The notes under the pieces are model-generated. The model saw only the letters and a program-made list of their open reading frames with translations. It was not told the origin of the DNA and searched no databases. 35,384 nucleotides of DNA from Bacteroidia bacterium (lineage in GTDB: Bacteria; Bacteroidota; Bacteroidia; Bacteroidales; Prolixibacteraceae), in the NCBI GenBank assembly GCA_026391655.1, contig JAPLDR010000103.1, forward strand, positions 1 through 35,384, written 5' to 3'. The position numbers and the translations under genes are program-made. The stretch's first letter is position 1, and each line of letters begins with the position of its first letter. Shown here one piece after another: positions 7,465 to 15,610 of the stretch.

Positions 7465-8643
7465 ATGAAAAAACTTAGCTTAAGTGTTGTAGTATTGTTT
7501 ATGTGCTACGCTTTAACTTTTGCCCAGGATAAAGCAAAATCCGAGCCTTACAAAAAATGGGAGGTCGGCCTCAATGTAGGCGTTGCAAATTTTACTGGCG
7601 AATATAATATGTACAAAGCTGCTCGTTGGAACCATTTCAATCACTGGAATAGTGATTTGGATTTTGGTTTTGGTGCTTTGGTGAAAAAGAACTTTTCTCA
7701 TGTGTTTGCTTTGGAAGCTGCATGGAATTATTCAAATCTTACAGGATCGTGGAAATTTGATAACCGTCCTTTTCCTGATTTTAAGACAGAAGTGAATGAG
7801 TATGATTTAAATACTGTTTGGAACATGACAAATTTATTATCAAAGAGTAAATTAGATCGTAAGGTTTACTGGTATACTAAAGCAGGGGTTAACGCTACTC
7901 ATTTATGGAAAAAAGTTGGTGTAACTCCTTTACACGATCAACACTGGCAAGTACTTGGTTATCAAGTTGGAACTGGTGCTTCATTCCGTTTGAGCGACAA
8001 TGTGAAACTGAATATTGGAACTCAGTGGAGTTGGATAAATACAGACAGACTTGATGGACGCAGAACCGACATGACTTCCGGAAATACTAAACCCGGTAAT
8101 ACTGAAAATGACATTTTCGGAACAAAACTTTATACCCACGCCGGCATTTCTTACACTTTTGGAAAGACCAAGAAAGTTGTAGTACCTGTAGTTGAGATTC
8201 CGAAACCGGAACCAAAACCGGAACCAAAGCCGGAACCAAAACCAGAACCTCCAAAAAAACCGGTAGTGAAAGAAGTTGTTAAACCTGCTGTTATCGGTAA
8301 CGTATATAAAGTATACTTTGCGTTTGACAAATGGAATCTTGACAGTAAGGCTACTTCAGATCTTGATCGTTTGGCTAAGGATATGAATGAAAACCCAACT
8401 GTTAATGTTGTAATTAAATCACATACCGACTCAAGAGGTCCGGCAAGTTACAATATGAAACTTTCTGAAAAACGTGGTAAATCAGTTATCGATTACTTAG
8501 TTAGCAAAGGCGTTGGTGCTTCAAAAATTAATGCTCAGGCATTTGGTGAAACACAATTAGTTAACAAGTGTGCTGACGGCGTTAGATGTACTGAAGCTGA
8601 ACATGCGCTCAACCGTAGAACTGAAACTGTTGTTATTGAATAA
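7465..8643 (+). CDS. OmpA-family outer-membrane porin
   Basis: A 392-residue outer-membrane protein with a signal peptide (cleavage likely near residue 20, TFA|QD), an N-terminal eight-strand-type beta-barrel (about 25-235, rich in alternating aromatic segments), a proline-rich EPKP linker (about 245-265), and a C-terminal OmpA/MotB peptidoglycan-binding domain (about 278-392). The OmpA domain starts YKVYFAFDKWNLD and contains SHTDSRGPASYNMKLSEKR, with the Asp and Arg that hold diaminopimelate. A loop CADGVRC near the end may form a disulfide. It is a monocistronic unit: a consensus promoter lies upstream and a strong terminator downstream, consistent with an abundant structural porin. Confidence 0.94.
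   Translation: MKKLSLSVVVLFMCYALTFAQDKAKSEPYKKWEVGLNVGVANFTGEYNMYKAARWNHFNHWNSDLDFGFGALVKKNFSHVFALEAAWNYSNLTGSWKFDNRPFPDFKTEVNEYDLNTVWNMTNLLSKSKLDRKVYWYTKAGVNATHLWKKVGVTPLHDQHWQVLGYQVGTGASFRLSDNVKLNIGTQWSWINTDRLDGRRTDMTSGNTKPGNTENDIFGTKLYTHAGISYTFGKTKKVVVPVVEIPKPEPKPEPKPEPKPEPPKKPVVKEVVKPAVIGNVYKVYFAFDKWNLDSKATSDLDRLAKDMNENPTVNVVIKSHTDSRGPASYNMKLSEKRGKSVIDYLVSKGVGASKINAQAFGETQLVNKCADGVRCTEAEHALNRRTETVVIE
8203..8250 (+). repeat. Four 12-base tandem repeats encoding the KPEP linker
   Basis: Four consecutive copies of AAACCGGAACCA (the third with AAG, the fourth ACCAGAACCT-like at its end) encode the Lys-Pro-Glu-Pro linker between barrel and OmpA domain. The near-identity of the copies could allow linker-length change by slippage without frameshift. 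Confidence 0.85.
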
Positions 8644-8683
8644 TCATTAACCTGCCAGCAGGTGATGTTTAAAATAAAATTGA

Positions 8684-8716
8684 AGAGAGGTTGTCATTCG
8701 GCAACCTCTCTTTTTT
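8684..8716 (+). terminator. Rho-independent terminator of the OmpA gene
   Basis: A perfect 10-base stem, AGAGAGGTTG (8684-8693) with CAACCTCTCT (8702-8711), has an 8-base loop and a T run through 8716. It lies 40 bases after the OmpA stop codon and just before the next gene's ATG. Confidence 0.9.
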
Positions 8717-8729
8717 GGTAAGAGAAATT

Positions 8730-9239
8730 ATGAGGAGAATAGGATTATTATCTGATACCCACGGATATTTGGACGACAGAATCTTAGCATATCTAGGTGA
8801 ATGTGATGAAATCTGGCATGCGGGTGATATCGGAAATGCCGAAACTGCTCAAAAACTATCAACGTTGAAGCCATTCAAGGCAGTATCCGGTAATATTGAT
8901 GGCAATGATTTACGACAGGAATATCCAGTACGTCTCCGGTTTGTTTGTGAGGAGGTTGATGTGCTGATGGTTCACATTGGTGGGTATCCGGGACACTATT
9001 CTAAGGACATTCGCAAGGAGATCAATTCTTTATCTCCAAAGTTATTCATTTCAGGCCATTCTCATTTACTGAAGGTGATATATGACAAAAAGTTTCAATT
9101 ATTACATATCAACCCCGGAGCAGCCGGAATTCAGGGATTTCATCAGTTCAGGACAATAATCCGTTTTTCTATTGATAAATCGGAAATTAAAGATTTAGAA
9201 GTGATTGAGCTTGGCCAAAAGGGGATTATTTCAACGTAA
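8730..9239 (+). CDS. YfcE/MJ0936-type metallophosphoesterase
   Basis: A 169-residue calcineurin-like phosphodiesterase. Metal-binding motifs appear in order: LLSDTHG (D-x-H), GDIGN (GD), SGNID (GN), MVHIGG (H) and SGHSH (GHxH), ending with the family's HINPGAAG loop. It should hydrolyse phosphodiesters in the cytoplasm; the natural substrate is unknown. A longer frame begins at a TTG at 8691, but that lies inside the OmpA terminator stem, so ATG 8730, which gives the classical MRRIGLLSDTHG opening, is chosen. The 3' end overlaps the convergent prmA by 14 bases. Confidence 0.9.
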   Translation: MRRIGLLSDTHGYLDDRILAYLGECDEIWHAGDIGNAETAQKLSTLKPFKAVSGNIDGNDLRQEYPVRLRFVCEEVDVLMVHIGGYPGHYSKDIRKEINSLSPKLFISGHSHLLKVIYDKKFQLLHINPGAAGIQGFHQFRTIIRFSIDKSEIKDLEVIELGQKGIIST

Positions 9240-10065
9240 AAACTGTGGCGACCCATCTCTCGATTTCTGTTAATCCTTTGAACTGCAATCCTAACTCAGT
9301 TGCCCGCTCTTTGATCGATCCCAGATCGTCGAAATAAAACCCGCTCATTACCAATTCGCCACCTAGTTTCAATACTTTACAATATTGGGGCATATCATTT
9401 AAAAGAATATTTCGCTGGATATTGGCATAAATAAAGTCAAATTTCTTGTCCGGTATAGCCTCTGCTCCACCCTGAATTATTTCCAAATTCGAAATCTTAT
9501 TGAAAACAGCGTTTACGGCAGTGCTTTTGACTGCCCAACTATCGATATCTACTTCGGTAATATGGCCGGCCCCTCTCATTGAGGCAAGAACACTCAGAAT
9601 TCCTGTTCCGCAACCCATGTCAAGAACCGCTTTCCCGACCAAATCCTGTTTTAAAATCTCTGCGATCATCAGACTTGTAGTTTCATGATTTCCCGTACCA
9701 AATGCCATACCTGGTTCGATCACAATTTCATACTCGGCTTTGGGATAATCAGTATGAAAAGGAGCCCGGATTAAGCAGCGGTCAGCAATGATTAATGGCT
9801 GAAAATAATTCTTTTCCCACACTTCATTCCAATTTTGATCGGGAATAATCTCCGAGGTATAGGAGAACTGAATAGTTTGAAAATCATTCGATAATAAATT
9901 GATGAGGTTCTCTTCAGAAAAATCATCAGAAGGAATATAGGCTTCAACTAATTCGTCTGTTTCAGTGAAGCTTTCATAGCCAATGTATCCTAATTCCGCA
10001 ATTAAAATTTCGCGATTGATTTCGGTGTCAGGTTGCATATGGCAGTTTATCTTTGTATATTCCAT
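9226..10065 (-). CDS. prmA: Ribosomal protein L11 methyltransferase
   Basis: A 279-residue AdoMet-dependent methyltransferase that trimethylates ribosomal protein L11. The diagnostic PGMAFGTGNHETT motif precedes the AdoMet-binding VLDMGCGTGILSV motif I, followed by an acidic VDIDSWAV strand end and the YANIQRNIL segment corresponding to the usual NIL-type catalytic region. The N-terminal substrate-recognition domain (about 1-90) matches family length. It starts 11 bases downstream of the DUF5686 gene's stop, so the two may be co-transcribed, and overlaps the phosphodiesterase gene tail-to-tail. Confidence 0.93.
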   Translation of the reverse strand: MEYTKINCHMQPDTEINREILIAELGYIGYESFTETDELVEAYIPSDDFSEENLINLLSNDFQTIQFSYTSEIIPDQNWNEVWEKNYFQPLIIADRCLIRAPFHTDYPKAEYEIVIEPGMAFGTGNHETTSLMIAEILKQDLVGKAVLDMGCGTGILSVLASMRGAGHITEVDIDSWAVKSTAVNAVFNKISNLEIIQGGAEAIPDKKFDFIYANIQRNILLNDMPQYCKVLKLGGELVMSGFYFDDLGSIKERATELGLQFKGLTEIERWVATVFTLK

Positions 10066-10076
10066 TCAGTATATAA

Positions 10077-11810
10077 TTAATAAGATATTCTGGAGGAAAA
10101 ATTTATTCCTGCCGTGTTGAATTTTCCGTTATCAAAACCGGCATAGACCCCAATATTTGCCGATAGAAGTACTTCAAGAAGGGTGTAGCCAACTTCGACA
10201 TAATTGTGGGTTACAGGCGATGTATAATAGCTGCACCAGACCATTTCGCGCCAAAGCGTATTGCTAAGAATTGGAAGATGCTTGAGGGCTAAATAGGGAG
10301 CCTTCACAGACAAATAGGCTTTGATGAATTTGTCAGAGGTGCTCAAGGTGTAATAACCGGGTAGATAGAAGGAGTGACGATACTCTTTCAAAAGAATTGG
10401 GCTTGTTTGTGTTTGTGCGTGTGAAAAGTCTGAAAAGTGAATTCGGTTATTATTTGGGAACCATCCGCTGTGTAATTCAGTGGCGATGCTCGAAGTCGGA
10501 CTCCACTCTTTGATGTATTCAAGCCCGGCTCCTAAATAGTCGAAGTCAGCTGCACTCGCGAAAAGCTGTTTAATTCCTTTTTTATATTCAAAATAAAAAG
10601 TGGGATATTTTGAATTTGACATTGTTTTAACGCCATTACTTATTCTGTAGAAATACTTCGGTGTATACACTATTTTTAATCCTATAACTGTATTAATTTG
10701 ATCTTCAATTGATTGTAAAGACAATTCTTCGTTTGAAGGAAGATTTGGTTTATAATTGTCCCCTTTTTTAACAAATGAAAAGTTGGTGGAGTTTTGCAAT
10801 TGGCTGATATTGTTCCACTTAAAGCTAGCAATTAATACCAGCCCATTCGCGATATCAATATTGTTAGAGAGATTTATAAACCGATTCTCATAGTATCGGG
10901 CAAAATTCTCTTTATAGAAGAGTGAAGCAACCGAATTTATAAAAGGGTGTACCGCATTAGTCGGTGAATTGAAATCGACTGTATTTTTACCTCCATAAAG
11001 TTCAAAGGAACCTCTTTTTAGCGGAGCGTAGGAATAATTTATAATTCCTGTAGCAAGAATAGCCTCCCGATTGATTGCATAGGCAAGATAAGGGGTGATT
11101 GTAAGCGATTTACCAGGTTTATAATTTTTGGTAAAAGTAATGCTTTGTGATACTTTCCATCCGTCAACAGCGTTGAAACTGATCCGCTTTGTTGAAATCA
11201 GACCGTCATATTTTAAGCTCCAGGTTGAGTCTTTTAGCGCGCGTCTGATTCCGAAAAATACAGGATTTAAGACCCCATAGTTTCGTTTATGATTAACAAA
11301 TGCAGAGGAATCAGAAGCAAATTTTTTGTTGACAGACAGGAGCGAATCACGTTGCCGGAAACTGTGTATTTCATCAGTCGAAAGAGGTATCGGACGCATG
11401 AGTGACCAATAGCTCGTATCGCGACTGTTTGCTCCTTTCTCAATAATTACCTTAACTTCATCTTTAATTTCAAGCGATTTCAACGAATCTGGTTTGCGTG
11501 CAATATCCTGCTTTGCCATTAAATCCGACAATTTGTTCATGTCTCTGTTCGTGAGTTTTTCCTTTTCCAGCAAATGTGTAATTTTTGAATCATTTTTTTT
11601 AACTAATTTATTTTCAGCTAATTTTGTCGTTACAGAAGATTTATTAGTTGCTTTATTGCTGAATTCTGGTGCAGTTGGTTGAATTCCAATCATAGCCAGA
11701 ACCTGATCGTTTACTTTTATTTTATTGTATTTGATTGATGCTCCGAATTTAGCACTCCCTTTAACTCCCATCATTCCGCCGTTAAAGGTGTAATCGTGTC
11801 CAACCGGCAA
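10077..11810 (-). pseudogene. DUF5686 protein, C-terminal part downstream of an in-frame amber codon
   Basis: The frame continues without shift from the upstream half after a TAG at 11811-11813. It holds the bulk of a DUF5686 outer-membrane protein: LPVGHDYTFNGG, then a Lys-rich linker, then a long series of amphipathic strands ending in an aromatic C-terminal residue (FSSRISY), as expected of a beta-barrel. The first codon after the stop is TTG; the first ATG is at 11774. Neither start would supply a signal peptide, so independent expression of a functional barrel is unlikely. The best reading is the 3' part of one broken, or read-through, gene of 885 codons. Confidence 0.72.
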
Positions 11811-11813
11811 CTA
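11811..11813 (-). other. In-frame TAG interrupting the DUF5686 gene
   Basis: On the minus strand the codons read GAT GAA GTA CGT CCA GGA GTC TAG TTG CCG GTT GGA CAC. Both sides are in the same frame, and protein similarity to DUF5686 continues across the stop. TAG is used as a normal stop elsewhere in the window (ends of the genes at 5887 and 17846), which argues against reassignment. Confidence 0.85.
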
Positions 11814-12734
11814 GACTCCTGGACGTACTTCATCAAAAACCAGCCGGAAGCTTACTGTACCGAATGGCGTATCAAAACTTAAATCGGCTCTGTGGAGACA
11901 CCATAAATCTTCAATGATATAGATATAACCTTCGAAAAGCTGCTTACTTTTCCTTTTCGGAGTTACTTTAATTTTATTGATGGTGTATTTCCCATCCTGA
12001 TTGAAGCCTTCATACCTAAAATTATAATATGTAAAGGCATTTTTACATAATGGAGTGAAAAGGATATCGATATTATCCTGATAAAGACTTGCACCGAGAT
12101 ATTCGTCTACCGAGAAATCAACAACTTTTGGGAATGTGGAATTTACTGAACGGATTTGCTGCTCATATTTATCGGGAGCAATAAAATTAATAAGGCTAAC
12201 TGTTTCGTTTACTAGTACATCGCCAGATTTTACATCAATTTCTTTTCTTCGCAACTGATTACGGATCAAGGCCGGGACTTTTTCGAATTTTATGGTTCCA
12301 CGGATGTAAACGTCTGCCGAATAGGAACTGATCTGATTCAAATGTACATACGACAGCCCGATAACTTTTCGCATAATGGGATATGCAGGATCTTCACCGG
12401 TATCTTTAATGTCGATCTGACTAATCTGCATGATTTGCTCCTCAAGGATTACTTCTATTTCGTTTACCTTTTTGGTTAAAGTAATCGTTTCAGTTTTAGG
12501 TATATAACCCAAACTTCTAAAGTTAGCAGTATAAACTCCTGGCGGTAAATCCAATTCAAATTTCCCATCATCATTTGTAGTAGTTCCCAGCGATATTTCT
12601 TTAATGAAAACAGTTGCATAAGGAATCGGTGTACTATCCTTACTAATAATAATTCCTTTCAAATTATGGGAATAGGAGACTAACCGACCAGATAATAGTA
12701 ATATACACAGGAACGTCAATTTAGGAAAAGTCAT
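11811..12734 (-). pseudogene. DUF5686/carboxypeptidase-regulatory-like protein, N-terminal part
   Basis: This 307-residue frame starts with a signal peptide (about 1-22), then a CarboxypepD_reg-like beta-sandwich (about 25-110, with PIPYATVFIKE, TTTNDDGKFELDLPPG and YTANFRSLGY). The first part of a DUF5686 domain follows and stops at DEVRPGV. Relatives I recall read through this point as P-G-V/I-W-x-P-V, so the TAG most simply replaces a TGG Trp codon. Such proteins are outer-membrane barrels of unknown function, widespread in Bacteroidota. On its own this fragment would be secreted but lack the barrel. It starts the unit that runs into prmA. Confidence 0.75.
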
Positions 12735-12804
12735 CTTTACTGTTCTTTATGATTTTAATTATTTAAAGATAACAAACATCAGGCAAAAATTGACTTTTCA
12801 GCGT

Positions 12805-12838
12805 AAAAAAAAGTGAATATGGCTGCCCATATCCACTC
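12805..12838 (-). terminator. Rho-independent terminator of tpiA
   Basis: Read on the minus strand, AGTGGATATGG (12837-12827) pairs with CCATATTCACT (12822-12812), with one G-U pair and a GCAG loop, followed by a run of eight T. It sits about 40 bases after the tpiA stop and before the DUF5686 gene. Confidence 0.85.
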
Positions 12839-12879
12839 TTTCAGTGTATTATAAATCTTAAAGTATATCGAATTCTGAA

Positions 12880-13638
12880 TTAATAAGCATTGATAATTGA
12901 AAGGAAATCTGCGGCTTTAAGAGAAGCACCACCGATTAATCCACCATCAATATCGGGTTGACTGAACAAATCGCTAGCATTGCTTGCGCTACATGAGCCG
13001 CCGTAAAGAATCGAAATCTCCTCAGCGACTTTTTTACTGTATTTTGCTGCAATTAAACCTCTAATAAAGGCTAGCATATCTTGTGCCTGTTGTGTGGAGG
13101 CAGTTTTGCCGGTTCCGATCGCCCATATTGGTTCGTAGGCAATAACCACTTTTAGCAGCTTCTCGGTCGGCAGCAGGAAGATGGTATCGTCAAGTTGTTG
13201 TTTGACAAATTGATTTTCTGTTCCGGCTTCACGGATCGCCAAAGCTTCTCCGCAACAATAGATCGGGATTAATCCTTGTTCAAGGGTCAAAGCCAGTTTT
13301 TTATTTAGGGTTTCGCTTGTTTCGTGATAGTATTCGCGGCGTTCGGAATGACCAATAATGACGTAAGTTGCCCCAGTGGATTGTATCATTGAAACAGAAA
13401 CTTCTCCGGTGAATGCCCCTTTGGATTCAGCTGCGCAGTTTTGAGATGCAACATTAATCCGATTCGCATCAACAGCATCTACAACGCTGGTAAGATGCGT
13501 GAAAGGGGTGCCAAGAACGACCACAACATCTTTTGCACCTTTGGTCAAAACAAGTTCATTTACACTTTTTGCCAATTCAACACCCTCTTTTACAGTAGTG
13601 TTACATTTCCAATTACCGGCTACAATCTTCTTTCTCAT
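12880..13638 (-). CDS. tpiA: Triosephosphate isomerase
   Basis: A 252-residue TIM that interconverts dihydroxyacetone phosphate and glyceraldehyde 3-phosphate in glycolysis and gluconeogenesis. Catalytic residues are all in place: K11 in GNWKCN, H97 in IGHSERR and E169 in AYEPIWAIGTG; the phosphate-binding YGGSCSASNA and GGLIGGASL loops are also intact. Length is typical. In many Bacteroidales it lies downstream of the BT_3928-type DoxX and DUF1599 genes, as here. A probable own promoter and a clear terminator suggest it can also be transcribed alone. Confidence 0.97.
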   Translation of the reverse strand: MRKKIVAGNWKCNTTVKEGVELAKSVNELVLTKGAKDVVVVLGTPFTHLTSVVDAVDANRINVASQNCAAESKGAFTGEVSVSMIQSTGATYVIIGHSERREYYHETSETLNKKLALTLEQGLIPIYCCGEALAIREAGTENQFVKQQLDDTIFLLPTEKLLKVVIAYEPIWAIGTGKTASTQQAQDMLAFIRGLIAAKYSKKVAEEISILYGGSCSASNASDLFSQPDIDGGLIGGASLKAADFLSIINAY

Positions 13639-13693
13639 TACCCTGCTATTTTAAATAATTATGAATTAATCGCTTATTTGTACATTTGATCTG

Positions 13694-13701
13694 CAAAGTT
13701 A
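13694..13701 (-). promoter_or_regulatory. -7 element (TAACTTTG) upstream of tpiA
   Basis: On the minus strand TAACTTTG matches the TAnnTTTG consensus, about 55 bases upstream of the tpiA ATG. The -33 region is not convincing, so this is a candidate only. Confidence 0.4.
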
Positions 13702-13741
13702 AAACTTAATGGCAAAGTCTGAAATATGGCTGCATCACAAA

Positions 13742-14899
13742 TCACTGATTTAACTTTTTATTCATTTCTGCCCCGACAATTTTCTCCGCCTTTTCAGGTG
13801 TTGGAAAATCATTGTAGTGCCATTTCCCGATGATAATTCCCTTCTTTAGCAGAAGGAGACCCGGATTCGAACGAATGATTGTTTTTAAAGTTGTCTGATC
13901 GGTGAACATTATTTCGTAGGCAGGAAGCTGTCTGACCTGATATTTATGTAGTGCTTCTCCTGTAGTTGATGTGAGTCCAATGAAATGGTAACCCTCACGT
14001 TTTGCCCAGTCAGCAAGTGAATTCAGCTCCTTTTGTTTCTTGTGCGAAGATTTTTCGAGATCGTAGGCAACTACGAAAAATGTAAATGTTGAGTCCAGAA
14101 GATATTTATCAGTAACATTTTCCTGGTCAATCGTTTGTATTGAGAAATCGTGAATGGGTGGTTTATACCCTTTCTTTAACAGTATGGGTGGATCCATAGA
14201 TTCGAATTTCCAATTGATGGTGTCTTGCCAGGGAAAATCACTGTCACCGAATTGTTTAACTTCATTTGACTTACGATTACGGTATCGATAGATATTCTGG
14301 TAAACATCGGTAGGTGCCCCATCTGGAATTTTCATCCCTTCCGGAATGCTTGCACCGACCTTGTAAGGTCTGAAATCAAAAATAGGTTCATGATTATATG
14401 ACCAATAAACTACTGAAATATAGCATAATAGCAAGATATATAATGCAATAGTCCGATACTTTTCGGAAGCAATAAAAAGTAGATTTTTTCTGTTTATCAG
14501 CAATAAAACTACGAGAAAAATCAGCAATATATTTTTGTAAAAGGTCTGCCAATTGCTGATAACCAAGGCATCTCCAAAACAACCGCAGTCTGTTACAGGG
14601 TTTTTCAAAGCAATATACAGGGTGAGCGGTGTAAAAAAAAGCATAAAAACAAAGGCCAGCTTAGCCGAAAGCCTGATCAGAATGCCAGTCAAAAGTGTAA
14701 TTCCAATTGCAAACTCTGCAAAAGGCAATAAAAATGCACCCGGAAATGAAAGAAATTCAAGTATATTAAGATGTAACGCCTCAAGATAGTCGTTGAGCTT
14801 ATAGTTAAAACCCATTGGATCAATTCCTTTGACAAATCCAGAAAAAACAAACACGATTCCGACAATCCATCTGACCAATACAAGAAGCTTTTCCTTCAT
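13742..14899 (-). CDS. BT_3928-type DoxX family membrane protein with thioredoxin-like C-terminus
   Basis: A 385-residue protein. The N-terminal about 150 residues are a four-helix DoxX/MauE-like membrane domain containing TDCGCFGDA, a conserved Cys pair of this family. A further transmembrane helix follows (IALYILLLCYISVVYW). The rest is extracytoplasmic and ends in a thioredoxin-like fold (about 250-385: FFVVAYDLEKSS and RQLPAYEIMF with the cis-Pro region) that lacks a CxxC. A periplasmic redox or electron-transfer role is inferred from the DoxX and thioredoxin similarity. The frame extends to TTG 14914, but ATG 14899, one base after the upstream stop, is preferred. The tpiA/DoxX/DUF1599 order is common in Bacteroidales. 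Confidence 0.85.
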   Translation of the reverse strand: MKEKLLVLVRWIVGIVFVFSGFVKGIDPMGFNYKLNDYLEALHLNILEFLSFPGAFLLPFAEFAIGITLLTGILIRLSAKLAFVFMLFFTPLTLYIALKNPVTDCGCFGDALVISNWQTFYKNILLIFLVVLLLINRKNLLFIASEKYRTIALYILLLCYISVVYWSYNHEPIFDFRPYKVGASIPEGMKIPDGAPTDVYQNIYRYRNRKSNEVKQFGDSDFPWQDTINWKFESMDPPILLKKGYKPPIHDFSIQTIDQENVTDKYLLDSTFTFFVVAYDLEKSSHKKQKELNSLADWAKREGYHFIGLTSTTGEALHKYQVRQLPAYEIMFTDQTTLKTIIRSNPGLLLLKKGIIIGKWHYNDFPTPEKAEKIVGAEMNKKLNQ

Positions 14900-14900
14900 A

Positions 14901-15437
14901 TTATTCAAATTCAAGTTTTATCAAACCGAAAATGGCATAGTTAATCATATCGAGATAATTTGCATCAACACCTTCTGAGATAATTGTAACTCCTTGATTA
15001 TCTTCGATCTGCTTAGTTCGTTTTATTTTCATTAAAATAAGATCAGTATATGAACTGATTCTCATTTGGCGCCAGGCCTCGCCGTAATCATGATTTTTAT
15101 CCATCATCAGATTTTTGGCTTTGAGAAGGTTCGCCATGTATTTTTGCTCGGTAATAGCGGCAGGAAGCTCTTTTTCTGAAGGGCCTAACTCAAGCTGAAT
15201 CAATGCCATTGCGCAATAATTAATAATTCCGATAAATTCATCGCGTGAGTCCTCTTCTATTTTTGCGATGCCCTTCTCTTCTATGCTTCTGATTCTCTGA
15301 GCTTTGATGTAAATTTGATCCGTCATCGATTTTGGCCTGAGAATTCGCCACGCTGTGCCATAATCTTTCATTTTTTTCACAAAAACATCGCGGCAGATGC
15401 CTATAACATAATCAAACTGTTGATTCGTTTTATTCAT
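14901..15437 (-). CDS. DUF1599 protein with two tandem copies of the domain
   Basis: A 178-residue soluble protein made of two homologous halves. Half 1 (about 15-90) reads KKMKDYGTAWRILRPKSMTD ... IINYCAMALIQLE. Half 2 (about 105-178) reads DKNHDYGEAWRQMRISSYTD ... MINYAIFGLIKLE. Both keep DYGxAWRxxRxxSxTD, a K/R-rich helix, IE, and INYxxxxLIxLE. DUF1599 domains have been placed among nucleotide-modification-associated domains, but no activity can be read from the sequence. It heads the minus-strand unit with the DoxX gene and tpiA, divergent from folP. Confidence 0.88.
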   Translation of the reverse strand: MNKTNQQFDYVIGICRDVFVKKMKDYGTAWRILRPKSMTDQIYIKAQRIRSIEEKGIAKIEEDSRDEFIGIINYCAMALIQLELGPSEKELPAAITEQKYMANLLKAKNLMMDKNHDYGEAWRQMRISSYTDLILMKIKRTKQIEDNQGVTIISEGVDANYLDMINYAIFGLIKLEFE

Positions 15438-15455
15438 TATTTATAATTGAACCAT

Positions 15456-15463
15456 AAAAGTAT
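15456..15463 (-). promoter_or_regulatory. Possible -7 element upstream of the DUF1599 gene
   Basis: Minus-strand TACTTTTA differs from TAnnTTTG only at the last base and lies about 19 bases upstream of the ATG. It is one half of a candidate divergent promoter region (15438-15610) with the folP side. Confidence 0.3.
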
Positions 15464-15496
15464 TAAAAATTACGGAATGGGTGTGACTTTTATTCT

Positions 15497-15504
15497 TACT
15501 TTTG
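15497..15504 (+). promoter_or_regulatory. -7 element (TACTTTTG) upstream of folP
   Basis: TACTTTTG is an exact TAnnTTTG match about 107 bases upstream of the folP ATG at 15611. The -33 region is weak. It would drive the folP-cdaA-UPF0316 unit. Confidence 0.45.
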
Positions 15505-15610
15505 TATTAAATCCTACCTTAATACGCAGGATTAGAGTATTATATTGCATTGATAATTTGACGATTATAGTGTTTCTATTTGCTTGCAGAGATTGTTAAA
15601 GAATTCGAAA

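Noticed and set aside
8203-8250. 12-base repeats as a CRISPR or mobile-element repeat
   Set aside because: They are in frame and encode the usual Pro-rich OmpA linker.
8691-8729. N-terminal extension of the phosphodiesterase frame from a TTG at 8691
   Set aside because: It lies inside the OmpA terminator stem, and ATG 8730 gives the canonical family N-terminus.
10077-12734. TAG reassigned as a sense codon in this organism
   Set aside because: TAG ends normal genes at 5887 and 17846, so general reassignment is not supported.
15584-15610. TTG-start extension of folP
   Set aside because: ATG 15611 already gives a normal-length DHPS; the extension has no family similarity.
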